Assembly (NCBI RefSeq): GCF_002050515.1
Contig: NZ_LTAY01000022.1
Coordinates: forward strand, 1-64,000
DNA: 64,000 bases
Source of the DNA: Clostridium thermobutyricum DSM 4928
GTDB lineage: Bacteria > Bacillota > Clostridia > Clostridiales > Clostridiaceae
Direction of reading: 5' to 3'
The notes below the pieces were generated by a model, which ran no database searches, was not told the DNA's origin, and saw only the letters and a list, made by a program, of their open reading frames with translations. Both the position numbers and the translations under genes were made by a program. Below are positions 1-8,804 of this stretch, one piece after another (position 1 is the first letter of the stretch; each line of letters starts with the position of its first letter).

Positions 1-201
1 TATTTATAAAGCTTAATTTAATCTATATTTTTCTATTCAATTTAAAAAAAGATATATTTGAATTATAATGTAAGTTAGTAGTTAAATTATTTTATTTTTC
101 TATTATTTATAATATATTTTTGAAAAGAAATTTTATAAACAAATAAAATGTACTAATATGTAGTATTATAATAATTATAATAGAATAAGGAGTGAATAGT
201 T

Positions 202-1275
202 ATGAGCATAACTCATGGAGCAAATTTATTTGAGCTAGCAGAAAAACTTGGATTAGAAAAAGAAGAGATTTTAGATTTTAGTTCAAATATCAATCCTTTT
301 GGAGCTTCAAACAAAGCAAAAAAAGCAGTAATAGAAAAAATAGAACAAGTATCAATTTATCCAGACCCAGAATATAGAGACCTTAGAAGGGCTATTGGAG
401 AATATGCAGAATGTAATATGGATAATATTGTTTTAGGAGAAGGTGCAACAGAACTTATATCTTCATATATAAGCATTATAAATCCTAAAAAAGCAATTAT
501 ATTATATCCTTCATATTCAGAATATGAAAAAGAACTAAATAAAATTAATTGTGAAGTACATAAATATTTTGCAAAAAAAGAAAATAATTTTAAAGTAGAT
601 TTAGAAGATTTTAAAAAGGAAATAAATAAAGAAAATTACGATTTAGTAATAATCTGTAATCCAAATAATCCTACAGGTTTCTGTTTTAAAAGAGAAGAGA
701 TAGAAGATATTTTAAAAAGTACAAAATCAGCAGTAATGTTAGATGAAACTTACATAGAATTTGCAGATAAAAAAGAATATTCATCTGCAAGTTTGGTAGA
801 TAAATATGAAAATATTTTTCTTATAAGAGGGACATCAAAATTCTTTAGTACTCCAGGAATAAGACTTGGGTATGGACTTATTTCTAATGTTGATATAAAA
901 AAAGAAATATTAAAGAAAATTCCATTATGGAATATAAACATATTTGCTACAGTAATGGGTGAAGTTATGTTTAGAGATAAAGAATTTATAGAAACTACTT
1001 TAGTTCATGTTAAAAAAGAAATAAAAAATCTTGTGGAAAATTTAAATACAATAGATTATATAAAGGTTTATGAAACTAAAGGAAACTTTATTCTTTGTGA
1101 AATAAGTAGTGGTAAGAAAGCTAAGGAACTTTATGATATTCTATTAAAAAAAGGAATGATTATAAGAGATTGTGCTTCATTTGAAGGATTAGGTGAAAAT
1201 TTCTTTAGAGTATGTATATTAAAAACTGAGGATAATAAAAAATTAATAGATGAAATGAAGAAAATAAATCTTTAA
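202..1275 (+). CDS. PLP-dependent aminotransferase, CobD/HisC-like
   Basis: 357-residue fold-type I PLP enzyme. The N-terminus (HGANLFELAEKLG, then DFSSNINPFG near residues 26-35) is the pattern of L-threonine-O-3-phosphate decarboxylase (CobD) and the related histidinol-phosphate aminotransferases. NPNNPTG near residue 155 and the RGTSKFF segment carrying the PLP lysine near 215 are intact, so it should be active. ATG start with AAGGAG 11 bases upstream. It stands alone with its own terminator, with no cobalamin or histidine genes nearby, so sequence alone does not settle threonine-phosphate decarboxylase against aminotransferase. The family is seen; the exact substrate is inference. Confidence 0.75.
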   Translation: MSITHGANLFELAEKLGLEKEEILDFSSNINPFGASNKAKKAVIEKIEQVSIYPDPEYRDLRRAIGEYAECNMDNIVLGEGATELISSYISIINPKKAIILYPSYSEYEKELNKINCEVHKYFAKKENNFKVDLEDFKKEINKENYDLVIICNPNNPTGFCFKREEIEDILKSTKSAVMLDETYIEFADKKEYSSASLVDKYENIFLIRGTSKFFSTPGIRLGYGLISNVDIKKEILKKIPLWNINIFATVMGEVMFRDKEFIETTLVHVKKEIKNLVENLNTIDYIKVYETKGNFILCEISSGKKAKELYDILLKKGMIIRDCASFEGLGENFFRVCILKTEDNKKLIDEMKKINL

Positions 1276-1279
1276 AAAA

Positions 1280-1322
1280 TAAGCTCTTTAATGTAAATTG
1301 CATTAAAGAGTTTATTTTTTTA
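1280..1322 (+). terminator. intrinsic terminator after the CobD-like gene
   Basis: Perfect 10-bp stem CTCTTTAATG / CATTAAAGAG (1284-1293, 1301-1310) followed by TTTATTTTTTT. Confidence 0.85.
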
Positions 1323-1360
1323 TAAAAAGCATTTACAAAAATATACATTTGATATATTCT

Positions 1361-1374
1361 AGTGTATATACACT
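1361..1374. promoter_or_regulatory. 14-bp perfect palindrome ahead of the ECF S-component gene
   Basis: AGTGTATATACACT is a perfect dyad ending 6 bases before the AGGGGG ribosome binding site. Its position suggests a repressor operator; a vitamin-responsive regulator such as NiaR would fit a niacin transporter. The palindrome is seen, the regulator is inference. Confidence 0.45.
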
Positions 1375-1387
1375 TAGGGGGAATATT

Positions 1388-1936
1388 ATGAGAGATAAAA
1401 CAAAACAATTAGTTTATGCAGCACTTTTGACAGCGCTTGCAATTATTATTCCAATTCAATTTGGATTTTTAAAGGTTTATATACCACCTTTTTCAGCAAC
1501 TCTTGCAGCTCATGTGCCAATGTTTATAGGAATGCTTATATCACCAATGGTTGCAGTTGTGGTTGGAATAGGATCAACTTTAGGATTTTTATTAGCAGGT
1601 ATGCCAATGCCAGTAGTATTTAGAGCTGCTACTCATATTTTAGTTGGATTTATAGGGGCAAAATTTATAGAAAAAAATATTTCTTATGGAAAGATGAGTT
1701 TTATAACAGCTATTATTCATGGGGGAGCAGAGGCTTTAGTAGTAATTCCTTTTATAGGATTAGATATATTCCAACTTTTAATAGTTACTGGAGTTGGAGG
1801 CGCTATACATCATTTAGTTGATAGTGGCATATCTTATGGAATTGTAAATGCTATGGCAAAGGGAAGAAAGAAGACTATATATACAATTTTTAAATCACAA
1901 GAAGAACGTATAGAAAATAAAGAAGTTATAAGATAA
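1388..1936 (+). CDS. ECF transporter S component, probably niacin (NiaX-like)
   Basis: 182-residue integral membrane protein with about six hydrophobic segments. The N-terminal KQLVYAALLTALAIIIPIQF and the following YIPPFSATLAAHVPMF / ISPMVAVVVGIGSTLGF pattern is that of substrate-binding S components of group II ECF vitamin transporters, closest to what I recall of niacin-type members. The energising EcfA/EcfT module is not in the window, as is usual for group II systems. ATG 1388 is chosen over an upstream in-frame ATG because AGGGGG lies 8 bases before it. Transcribed alone between two terminators, with a palindrome just upstream. The S-component call is fairly secure; the substrate is inferred. 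Confidence 0.65.
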   Translation: MRDKTKQLVYAALLTALAIIIPIQFGFLKVYIPPFSATLAAHVPMFIGMLISPMVAVVVGIGSTLGFLLAGMPMPVVFRAATHILVGFIGAKFIEKNISYGKMSFITAIIHGGAEALVVIPFIGLDIFQLLIVTGVGGAIHHLVDSGISYGIVNAMAKGRKKTIYTIFKSQEERIENKEVIR

Positions 1937-1940
1937 AAAT

Positions 1941-1982
1941 AAAAAAGCTTATCTCAAGGAATTGAGACAAGCTTTTTTATTT
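1941..1982 (+). terminator. intrinsic terminator
   Basis: Long stem formed by AAAAAAGCTT..TCTCAA and TTGAGA..AAGCTTTTTT with one mismatch, then TTTTTTATTTTATTT. Confidence 0.85.
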
Positions 1983-2061
1983 TATTTGCAAACTTATTCA
2001 TAAAAGGATATTATTAAAGATATGTTTTTGGAAAAAAATTTAGTTTAAAGAGGTGAATGAT

Positions 2062-4350
2062 ATGGAAAATAAATCTTTAATTGAAGAAAGAAAAATACTA
2101 GAAGAAAAAAGAGTTTTAATTGAAAAGGAGCTTAAATTAAAAGAAGAATATGAAAATAGTATAACGGAAAAATTTATAAGCTTAAGCAAAGAATTAAAAG
2201 GTAAATATAATTTTGAAAAAGTTACTACTGAAAAAGCTATGGATTTAGCTAAAAAAGATATAATGAAATACGAAGAATCATACAATTCACCTTATTTTGG
2301 AAGAGTAGATTTTAGAGAGAAAAAAACTATTAATGTTGAAAAAATATACATAGGAAAACATGGAGTAACAGATAGTGAAAATGGTGATGAAATAGTAGTA
2401 GACTGGAGAGCTCCAGTTGCTGATCTTTATTATAGTGGAACAGGTGGAGATGCTAGCTATAAAGCTCCAATAGGAATAATAGATGGAGAACTTTCATTAA
2501 AGAGAAAATTCTTATTTGATTCTGAAGGAGAGCTTGAAAGAGTATTTGATGAAGGTTTAAATGAGCTTATGATAAATGGAGAAGAAGGTCAAGAGCTTGT
2601 TGATGAATTTCTTAAGATAAACTTAGAAGAAAGTAGAGGAAAAAAACTTAAGGAAGTTGTTGCAACTATTCAGAAAGAGCAAAATGATATTATTAGATGG
2701 CCAAGAAATCTGCCAATAATAGTTCAAGGTTCAGCAGGTTCAGGAAAAACTACAATAGCACTTCATAGACTTGCTTACCTTATATACAGATATAAAGAAA
2801 CAATGAGTGGACAAGATATTTTAGTTTTAGCACCAAATAAATTATTCTTAGATTATATATCAGATATACTGCCAAATTTAGGAGCACATGAAGTAACTCA
2901 AAGCACTTTTGAAGAGTTAGTAAAGAAGAGAGCTAAGCTTAAAGGTAAAATTTATAATAAAGATGAAAAACTTAAATCTATTCTTGAATCAAAAGATGAA
3001 AATGAGAAGAAGCTTATAGTAAATTCTGCGAAAATAAGAGGTTCTTTAGCTTTTAAAACAATGATAGACAGATATATAACTCTTATTGAAAGCAAATCAT
3101 TTGATATAGAAGATGTAGAAATAGAAGGTGAAGTTTTATTTACAAGAAAAGAAATATTAAGACTTTACTTAAAAGATTTAAAATCATATCCAATAAATAA
3201 AAGAAAAGATGAAATAAAAAGATATTTAGGATTAAAGTTAAAAGAAAGAACAGCTAATTTAGTTGTAAGCTTTGATACTAGATGGGAAACTAAAATAAAT
3301 GAAATAAAAAGAAATGTTGAGGACAAAGAGGAAAGAAGAAAATTACTTGTAGAAAGTTATGATGAAAGAGACAGAATAAAAGAAAGTATAAAGAAAAATT
3401 CTAAAAATGCATTAAATGAGTACTTTAAGGAATGGAGAGGAATAGATTCAAGTAGTGTATATAAAGGATTTTTTGAAGATGAAGATTTATTTAGCATAGC
3501 AACTGATGATAAAATTCCAAAAGCATTAGCAGACTTTATGAAAAAAGAGTATAAAGAAAAAGAAGAAAAAGGGCTTATAGATGAAGATGATTTGGCAGCA
3601 CTTTTATATATACGAGTTTTATTAGAAGGAATAACTGATGAAGAGAAGTTTAAGCATATAGTTGTAGATGAAGCACAAGATTATAGTCCATTCCAAATAT
3701 ATTTAATAAATGAAATTGCTAAAGGAAATTCATTAACTCTTGTTGGTGATATAGCTCAAGGAATTTATTATTATAAAGGTCTTAAAGATTGGAAAGATGT
3801 CACTGAAGGATTGTTTAAAGGAAATGCAACATATATAAGCTTAAGTCAAAGTTATCGTTCAACAGTTGAAATAATAGATTTTGCAAAAGGAGCTTTAGAA
3901 GCACAAAATATAGGGTTAAAAGATGCAAAACCAGTTTTAAGACATGGAGATAAGCCAGAAATTATACAATGTAATGAACAGAAAGAAATTAGTGAAACAA
4001 TAGATAGAATAATAGAAAAAGTAAAAAATGCTGGAAAAAATGTTGTTGCTATAATAACAAAAGATGGAACAGAGGCAGAAAAAGTAGAAAAGATATTAAA
4101 GAAAAACAGTAAAAACAAATTCCAAAGAATAAAAGGAAAAGAAAAAGAAACTACTGAAGATTTCATTATAATACCTTCTTATTTAACTAAGGGGTTAGAG
4201 TTTGATTGTAGTATCATATTTAATCCAAGTAAAGATGTTTATGCAAATAATATTTTAGATCAAAGATTATTATATGTATCTTTAACTAGAGCACTTCATA
4301 GTGAATATGTTATACAAATAGATAGCTTAACAGAACTTATAAAAGAATAG
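2062..4350 (+). CDS. helD: HelD-type UvrD/Rep-like helicase, RNA polymerase recycling factor
   Basis: 762-residue superfamily 1 helicase. Residues 1-60 are a charged coiled coil, the arm that in Firmicutes HelD enters the RNA polymerase secondary channel. Walker A GSAGSGKT is at about 223-230, the DEAQ box (VVDEAQDY) near 534, SQSYRS near 595 and the motif VI-like LTRAL near 740. Length matches HelD (about 770) rather than UvrD/PcrA. The known role of the family is ATP-driven release of stalled RNA polymerase from DNA and nucleic acids. ATG 2062 is used because AAAGAGGTG ends 6 bases upstream; a GTG nine bases earlier lies inside that site. Single-gene unit. Confidence 0.88.
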   Translation: MENKSLIEERKILEEKRVLIEKELKLKEEYENSITEKFISLSKELKGKYNFEKVTTEKAMDLAKKDIMKYEESYNSPYFGRVDFREKKTINVEKIYIGKHGVTDSENGDEIVVDWRAPVADLYYSGTGGDASYKAPIGIIDGELSLKRKFLFDSEGELERVFDEGLNELMINGEEGQELVDEFLKINLEESRGKKLKEVVATIQKEQNDIIRWPRNLPIIVQGSAGSGKTTIALHRLAYLIYRYKETMSGQDILVLAPNKLFLDYISDILPNLGAHEVTQSTFEELVKKRAKLKGKIYNKDEKLKSILESKDENEKKLIVNSAKIRGSLAFKTMIDRYITLIESKSFDIEDVEIEGEVLFTRKEILRLYLKDLKSYPINKRKDEIKRYLGLKLKERTANLVVSFDTRWETKINEIKRNVEDKEERRKLLVESYDERDRIKESIKKNSKNALNEYFKEWRGIDSSSVYKGFFEDEDLFSIATDDKIPKALADFMKKEYKEKEEKGLIDEDDLAALLYIRVLLEGITDEEKFKHIVVDEAQDYSPFQIYLINEIAKGNSLTLVGDIAQGIYYYKGLKDWKDVTEGLFKGNATYISLSQSYRSTVEIIDFAKGALEAQNIGLKDAKPVLRHGDKPEIIQCNEQKEISETIDRIIEKVKNAGKNVVAIITKDGTEAEKVEKILKKNSKNKFQRIKGKEKETTEDFIIIPSYLTKGLEFDCSIIFNPSKDVYANNILDQRLLYVSLTRALHSEYVIQIDSLTELIKE

Positions 4351-4359
4351 TAAAAAGTA

Positions 4360-4412
4360 TATAGCTAGGAGAAATTTTTAAAGTTTATTTTAAAAATATC
4401 TACCTAGCTATA
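4360..4412. terminator. long hairpin downstream of helD
   Basis: Ten-bp perfect outer arms TATAGCTAGG / CCTAGCTATA (4360-4369, 4403-4412) enclose a second TTTTTAAA / TTTAAAAA pairing. No clean T-run follows, so it may terminate weakly or protect the 3' end of the helD mRNA. Confidence 0.55.
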
Positions 4413-4475
4413 ATAAATTATATTAAAATACATAAATTATAATTATAAAAATTTAAAAAATAAATAAATTTTTAT

Positions 4476-4504
4476 TTGAATTTATAATAAGAAGAAATTA
4501 TAAT
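4476..4504 (+). promoter_or_regulatory. SigA-type promoter for the DUF1292 pair
   Basis: TTGAAT, 17-bp spacer, TATAAT, ending 30 bases before the ATG at 4535. Confidence 0.75.
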
Positions 4505-4534
4505 GTTTATAGCAAAACGAAGGAGGAGTAAATA

Positions 4535-4783
4535 ATGGAAGTAAATGAAATAATGTCTTTTAAAGATGAAGACGGTAACAAAGTAGATTTTGAAGTTGTT
4601 GCAAAGATATTTCTAGAAGAAACAAAAAAAGAATATTTACTATTAACATCAGTAGAAGATGATGCAGATGATATGTATATGTTTAGAATAGATGTTGTAG
4701 ATGAAAAAGAAGAATTAAATTTAGTAGAAGATGATAAAGAGTTTTTAGCAGTTAAAAAAGAATACAAAAAGCTTTTATATTAG
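4535..4783 (+). CDS. DUF1292 family protein (YrzB-like)
   Basis: 82-residue very acidic protein. The pattern [26 protein letters not shown] and MYMFRIDV matches the DUF1292 beta-rich domain of Firmicutes YrzB, function unknown. In many Firmicutes it sits with alaS and the Holliday resolvase gene ruvX; here it is followed 11 bases later by another acidic small gene with no recombination genes nearby. ATG preceded by GGAGGAG. A strong promoter lies directly upstream. Confidence 0.75.
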   Translation: MEVNEIMSFKDEDGNKVDFEVVAKIFLEETKKEYLLLTSVEDDADDMYMFRIDVVDEKEELNLVEDDKEFLAVKKEYKKLLY

Positions 4784-4794
4784 GAGGGGTAAAA

Positions 4795-5190
4795 ATGAAT
4801 ATAGCGAATATAGTAGAAATGCTTGAAGAAAATAGATTATCAGAAATAACAGAATTACTAGTAGATGAAGAAAAATGTGTTTTAGAATTTTTCTATGATT
4901 TTGATAGAGATGAAATCGAAGGTGCTAAAGCATATGCAAATGAAGAAAGCGATTTAGAAGAAGAAAGTGAAGAGTGGAGAACAGACTACTATATACCTTA
5001 TTTATTAGATATTGCTAAAGATAATATAGAGAGCATAGTAGAAGAAATTTGTGAAGAATTAGGTATTGAGGGTAAAGCAGAAGAATTAGATATTGATGCT
5101 AATACACTTGATTATATAAAATTTAGAGTAGCTTTTTGTATAGAGGATTATGAAGGAGATATAGAAAGCTTATTAAACGATTACTTATAG
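4795..5190 (+). CDS. acidic protein of unknown function
   Basis: 131 residues, about a third D/E, no membrane segment, no motif I recognise. The C-terminal half looks helical (repeated IVEEICEELGIEG-type amphipathic runs). It starts 11 bases after the DUF1292 gene with a good AGGAGGGG site, so the two are co-transcribed. No terminator is visible between it and the 6S RNA promoter. Confidence 0.7.
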   Translation: MNIANIVEMLEENRLSEITELLVDEEKCVLEFFYDFDRDEIEGAKAYANEESDLEEESEEWRTDYYIPYLLDIAKDNIESIVEEICEELGIEGKAEELDIDANTLDYIKFRVAFCIEDYEGDIESLLNDYL

Positions 5191-5220
5191 AAATAGCCTT
5201 ATATTGGTAAAAACAATCTC

Positions 5221-5248
5221 TTGAATTCAAAAAAAATTGTGATATAAT
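5221..5248 (+). promoter_or_regulatory. promoter of 6S RNA
   Basis: TTGAAT (5221-5226), 16-bp spacer, TATAAT (5243-5248); predicted start near 5255, just before the conserved 6S 5' strand. Confidence 0.8.
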
Positions 5249-5254
5249 AAAATC

Positions 5255-5458
5255 ATAACATTCCTGAGATGTTCGCCAAGCTTATAATATTCAACCTACA
5301 TTATATTTTCGGGATTTGCAACAGGTTTAAATATGTCGGGCTTCAAAGCTTTTAGCTTCATATTATGCAGAAGAAGGCAGAAGGTAAATTGAGCAGAACC
5401 CACCTGCGAGAGGCAGGTCTTGAATATATAGGCAAACGGCATATTTGGGAATTTAATA
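5255..5458 (+). ncRNA. ssrS: 6S RNA
   Basis: The 5' strand TTCCTGAGATGTTCGCC (5261-5277) is nearly identical to the conserved start of 6S RNA (E. coli CTGAGATGTTCGC). It pairs with GGCATATTTGGGAA at 5438-5451 through G-U pairs and one bulge, giving the closing stem. Length of about 200 nt, the large interrupted central helix and the intrinsic terminator immediately 3' all fit. 6S RNA binds the housekeeping RNA polymerase holoenzyme as a promoter mimic in slow growth. Ends are estimated from the promoter and the closing stem. A 60-codon antisense open frame across it is not a gene. Confidence 0.88.
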
Positions 5459-5462
5459 TTAA

Positions 5463-5495
5463 AAAAGCAATACCTCATATGGGGTATTTTTTTTA
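5463..5495 (+). terminator. terminator of 6S RNA
   Basis: AATACC..GGGTATT hairpin around 5470-5487 followed by eight T residues. Confidence 0.75.
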
Positions 5496-5529
5496 TATAT
5501 AAGGGAAAAAATAAGTTAAATATTAAATT

Positions 5530-5562
5530 AAAAAAAGGGCTTCAATATAAAATTGAAGCCCT
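5530..5562 (-). terminator. terminator of the small basic protein gene
   Basis: Perfect 10-bp stem GGGCTTCAAT / ATTGAAGCCC (5537-5546, 5552-5561); on the minus strand it is followed by seven T residues. Confidence 0.85.
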
Positions 5563-5579
5563 AAAATAAAGAGTAATTA

Positions 5580-5786
5580 TTAAGCTACAAGTCTACGTTT
5601 TCTAACAAATCTTCTATTATGACGTTTATAATATTTATATATATGTCTTTGATATTTTGAAACATCTTTATCTAGGCTTTCAGAAAGATAGACAATAAAT
5701 TTATTAGTTGGATTAATGAAAAGAAGTAATTTGTTTAAAAGTGTTTTTTTGAATTTCATTTTTCGCCTTAATTTCTTAATAGTCAT
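5580..5786 (-). CDS. small lysine/arginine-rich protein, unknown
   Basis: 68 residues, strongly basic at both ends (MTIKKLRRKMKFKK at the start, RHNRRFVRKRRLVA at the end) with a hydrophobic LLNKLLLFINP segment between. It is probably real: AGAGGTGGAGGT lies before the ATG, a TTCACT-N16-TATAAT promoter (5833-5860, minus strand) precedes it and a perfect terminator follows. The composition suggests nucleic acid or ribosome binding or a membrane-active peptide; no family is recognised. Confidence 0.6.
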   Translation of the reverse strand: MTIKKLRRKMKFKKTLLNKLLLFINPTNKFIVYLSESLDKDVSKYQRHIYKYYKRHNRRFVRKRRLVA

Positions 5787-5832
5787 ACAATTATACCTCC
5801 ACCTCTTAGGGAAAAATTAACGTTATAGTCAT

Positions 5833-5860
5833 ATTATAACAACAAATGGGGAAAAGTGAA
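5833..5860 (-). promoter_or_regulatory. minus-strand promoter of the small basic gene
   Basis: On the minus strand TTCACT, 16-bp spacer, TATAAT. A GTTATA / TATAAC inverted repeat (5822-5840) overlaps the -10 and start region. Confidence 0.55.
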
Positions 5861-6019
5861 GGTTTATCGTTCTCCTTTATATTACAAATAATAGCAAATG
5901 ATAGTCTAAAACAGAGGGAAACATGTAGATAATAGGGTGATAATTGTAAATTATGAATATTAACTGTCGAAAAAAATTAAAAATTAAAAAAAATATAAAT
6001 TTATAGAAATACTATTGAG

Positions 6020-6048
6020 TTGATTATATAAGTAAATATAGGTAAAAT
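6020..6048 (+). promoter_or_regulatory. promoter of the DUF896-hprK unit
   Basis: TTGATT, 17-bp spacer, TAAAAT, 33 bases before the ATG at 6081. Confidence 0.6.
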
Positions 6049-6080
6049 ATAATCAATGTAAAGAAAAGTGAGGAATTTTT

Positions 6081-6287
6081 ATGAAAGATATTAAAATAGA
6101 AGATATTAAAAATCTATCTATAGATGAAGTAACAATAAAAATAAATGAATTATATAAAAAAAGTAAAGAAGAAGGATTATCTGAAGAAGAAAAAGAGCTT
6201 CAAGGAGAATTAAGAAAAAGATATATAGACGCGGTAAAGGGAAATTTAAGAGCACAGTTAAGTGGAATAGAATATAAGAAAAAATAG
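6081..6287 (+). CDS. DUF896 family protein (YnzC-like)
   Basis: 68-residue helical protein with the DUF896 signature: INELYKKSKEEGLSEEEKELQ, then LRKRYIDAVKGNLRAQLSGI. In B. subtilis the relative YnzC is a small two-helix protein of unclear role linked to the SOS-induced yneA operon. It precedes hprK by 13 bases and shares its promoter, so here it belongs to a different unit. Confidence 0.85.
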   Translation: MKDIKIEDIKNLSIDEVTIKINELYKKSKEEGLSEEEKELQGELRKRYIDAVKGNLRAQLSGIEYKKK

Positions 6288-6300
6288 AGGGGGGATCTAT

Positions 6301-7212
6301 ATGGCTGTAACTGTAAAGAAGCTAATAAATGATTTTGAGTTAGAAGTAATTGTTGAAGGGGGCAAAGATGAAGTTATAAATGTAAGTGATATAAACAGAC
6401 CAGGACTTCAATTATCAGGATTCTACAATTATTTTACTCCAGAACGAATACAAGTTATTGGAAAAGCTGAATGGAGCTTTTTAGATGATATGCAAGTAGA
6501 GATTAGAAAAAAACGTTTAAAAAAATATTTTAGTTTTGATGTAAAATGCATAATAATAACTAGAGATCTAGAACCACATGAAGAATTTTTAAAATATGCA
6601 AGAGAAAAAAAAGTTTGGATTTTAAGAAGTTCTTTAGTAACAACTAAATTTATTAGTAAATTAACTGTATATATGTCTGCTAAACTTGCCCCAGAAACTA
6701 GATTACACGGAGTTCTTGTAGATGTCTATGGAATAGGTATTTTAATAACAGGAGAAAGTGGAATAGGTAAAAGTGAAGTTGCTTTAGAACTTATAAAAAG
6801 AGGACATAGATTAGTAACTGATGATGCTGTTGATATAAAAGAAATAGATGGAGAACTAACTGGATATTCACCTAAAATTACAATAGGAATGTTAGAAGTT
6901 AGAGGAATAGGAATAATTGATGTATCTTCTTTATATGGATTAAGTTCTGTTCTTCAAGAAAAAGACATAAAACTTGTTATGCACTTTGAGCATTGGAAAG
7001 ATGATGGAGATTATGACAGATTAGGAACTAACTGCGAATATATGGATATATTAGGAGTTCCAGTTAGAAAGCTAACTGTTCCAATCAGACCAGGTAGAAA
7101 TATAGCAGTTATAGTTGAAGCAGCAGCAGTTAACTTTAGATATACATTAATGTCTAAAGAAACTCCAGTAGATATAATAGAAAGCAGAATGAATTTAATT
7201 AGTGATAATTAA
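6301..7212 (+). CDS. hprK: HPr kinase/phosphorylase
   Basis: 303 residues, normal HprK length. It phosphorylates HPr on Ser46 with ATP and reverses this by phosphorolysis, the central sensor of carbon catabolite control in Firmicutes. The kinase domain has Walker A GESGIGKS at 151-158, catalytic His136 in RLHGVLVDVYG, VTDDAVDI after it, and the HprK signature EVRGIGIIDV from residue 199. AGGGGGG precedes the ATG. Usually next to lgt or ptsH; here it follows DUF896 and precedes an aminopeptidase without a terminator. Confidence 0.95.
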   Translation: MAVTVKKLINDFELEVIVEGGKDEVINVSDINRPGLQLSGFYNYFTPERIQVIGKAEWSFLDDMQVEIRKKRLKKYFSFDVKCIIITRDLEPHEEFLKYAREKKVWILRSSLVTTKFISKLTVYMSAKLAPETRLHGVLVDVYGIGILITGESGIGKSEVALELIKRGHRLVTDDAVDIKEIDGELTGYSPKITIGMLEVRGIGIIDVSSLYGLSSVLQEKDIKLVMHFEHWKDDGDYDRLGTNCEYMDILGVPVRKLTVPIRPGRNIAVIVEAAAVNFRYTLMSKETPVDIIESRMNLISDN

Positions 7213-7271
7213 TGACAGATGCTTATAATATATAATACCCTTATAAAATGTAAGTTTAAGGAGGAAAGAAA

Positions 7272-8651
7272 ATGGAAATAAAGAATGCTTGGAATAAGTA
7301 TGATGAAAATGGAATAAAAGAAATATTCTCATTTTGTGAAGGATACAAAGACTTTATGTCAAAGTGTAAAACAGAAAGAGAATGTGTTAAAGAATCAATA
7401 GAGATAGCAGAAAAACACGGCTTTGTTGATTTAAAAGAAGTTATTAATAGTGGAAAGAGATTAAAGGCTGGAGATAAAGTTTATGCAAATAATATGGACA
7501 AAGCTTTAGCGCTTTTTGTAATAGGAACTGAGCCTCTTGAAAAAGGATTAAAAATATTAGGTGCTCACATAGATTCACCAAGATTAGATTTAAAACAAAA
7601 TCCTTTATATGAAGATTCAGAATTAGCACTTTTAGAAACTCACTATTATGGTGGAGTTAAAAAATATCAATGGGTAACATTACCTTTAGCAATCCATGGA
7701 GTTGTAGCTAAAAAAGATGGTAGCAAAATAGATGTTGTAATAGGAGAAGATGATAGTGATCCTGTAGTAGGAATATCAGATCTTTTAATTCACTTATCAG
7801 CTGACCAACTTGGAAAAACTGCTGCAAAAGTTATTGAAGGTGAAGATTTAAATGTTTTAGTTGGAAGCATGCCACTAAAAGATGAAGAAAAAAATGCTGT
7901 TAAAGCTAATGTTTTAAAATTATTAAAAGAAAAATATGATTTTGAAGAAGAAGATTTCTTATCAGCAGAATTAGAAGTAGTTCCAGCAGGAAAAGCTAGA
8001 GATTATGGATTAGACAGAAGTATGGTAATGGCTTATGGTCATGATGATAGAGTATGTTCATATACATCTTTATTAGCTCTTTTAGAAGTAGAAAATTTAG
8101 ATAGAACAGCTGTATGTCTTCTTGTAGATAAAGAAGAGGTTGGAAGTATTGGTGCTACAGGAATGCATTCAAAATTCTTTGAAAATATGGTTGCAGAAGT
8201 AATGGATAGAACAGAAGGATATTCAGAATTAAAAATGAGAAGATGTCTTTCAAGTTCAAGAATGCTTTCATCAGATGTAAGTGCAGCATTTGATCCAAAC
8301 TATCCAGGCGTTATGGAAAGAAAAAATAGTGCTTTCTTCGGAAAAGGATTAGTATTTAATAAATATACTGGTGCTAGAGGAAAAGGTGGATGTAATGATG
8401 CTAATGCAGAATATATGGCAGCTCTTAGAGCAATGATGGAAAAACATGATGTTACATTCCAAACAGCAGAACTTGGTAAAGTTGACCAAGGAGGCGGTGG
8501 AACTATCGCTTATATTTTAGCTGAATATGGAATGGAAGTTATAGACTGTGGTGTTGCTCTTCAAAACATGCATGCTCCATGGGAAATTGCTTCAAAAGTT
8601 GATATATATGAAACTAAAAAAGGATATGTTGCTTTCTTAAAAGAAGCATAA
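7272..8651 (+). CDS. M18 family zinc aminopeptidase
   Basis: 459 residues, typical of aspartyl-type/aminopeptidase I metalloproteases. Metal-site segments are visible in order: GAHIDSPRLD near 97-106, HDDR near 258, DKEEVGSIGATG with the catalytic/ligand glutamates near 287, and QNMHAPWEIAS near the C-terminus. No signal peptide, so cytosolic peptide degradation. Sixty bases after hprK with its own AAGGAGG site and no terminator between, so probable read-through from the hprK promoter. Confidence 0.88.
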   Translation: MEIKNAWNKYDENGIKEIFSFCEGYKDFMSKCKTERECVKESIEIAEKHGFVDLKEVINSGKRLKAGDKVYANNMDKALALFVIGTEPLEKGLKILGAHIDSPRLDLKQNPLYEDSELALLETHYYGGVKKYQWVTLPLAIHGVVAKKDGSKIDVVIGEDDSDPVVGISDLLIHLSADQLGKTAAKVIEGEDLNVLVGSMPLKDEEKNAVKANVLKLLKEKYDFEEEDFLSAELEVVPAGKARDYGLDRSMVMAYGHDDRVCSYTSLLALLEVENLDRTAVCLLVDKEEVGSIGATGMHSKFFENMVAEVMDRTEGYSELKMRRCLSSSRMLSSDVSAAFDPNYPGVMERKNSAFFGKGLVFNKYTGARGKGGCNDANAEYMAALRAMMEKHDVTFQTAELGKVDQGGGGTIAYILAEYGMEVIDCGVALQNMHAPWEIASKVDIYETKKGYVAFLKEA

Positions 8652-8657
8652 AATTAT

Positions 8658-8712
8658 AAAATCCAATCAAATGCTAAATTTTTAAAGGATAGCTTTTGAT
8701 TGGATTTTTTTA
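8658..8712 (+). terminator. intrinsic terminator
   Basis: Twelve-bp stem AATCCAATCAAA / TTTGATTGGATT (8660-8671, 8695-8706) followed by a T-run. Confidence 0.8.
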
Positions 8713-8804
8713 TAAACTTGTAAAAATTCATATATTTATCTCTTTATTTTTTTACACAGAATATTATGTATATTCATATATTATACTAAAAAGGAGTGAT
8801 ATAT

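Noticed and set aside
5296-5478. 60-codon open frame on the minus strand
   Set aside because: It is antisense to the 6S RNA, with no ribosome binding site; the RNA explains the conservation.
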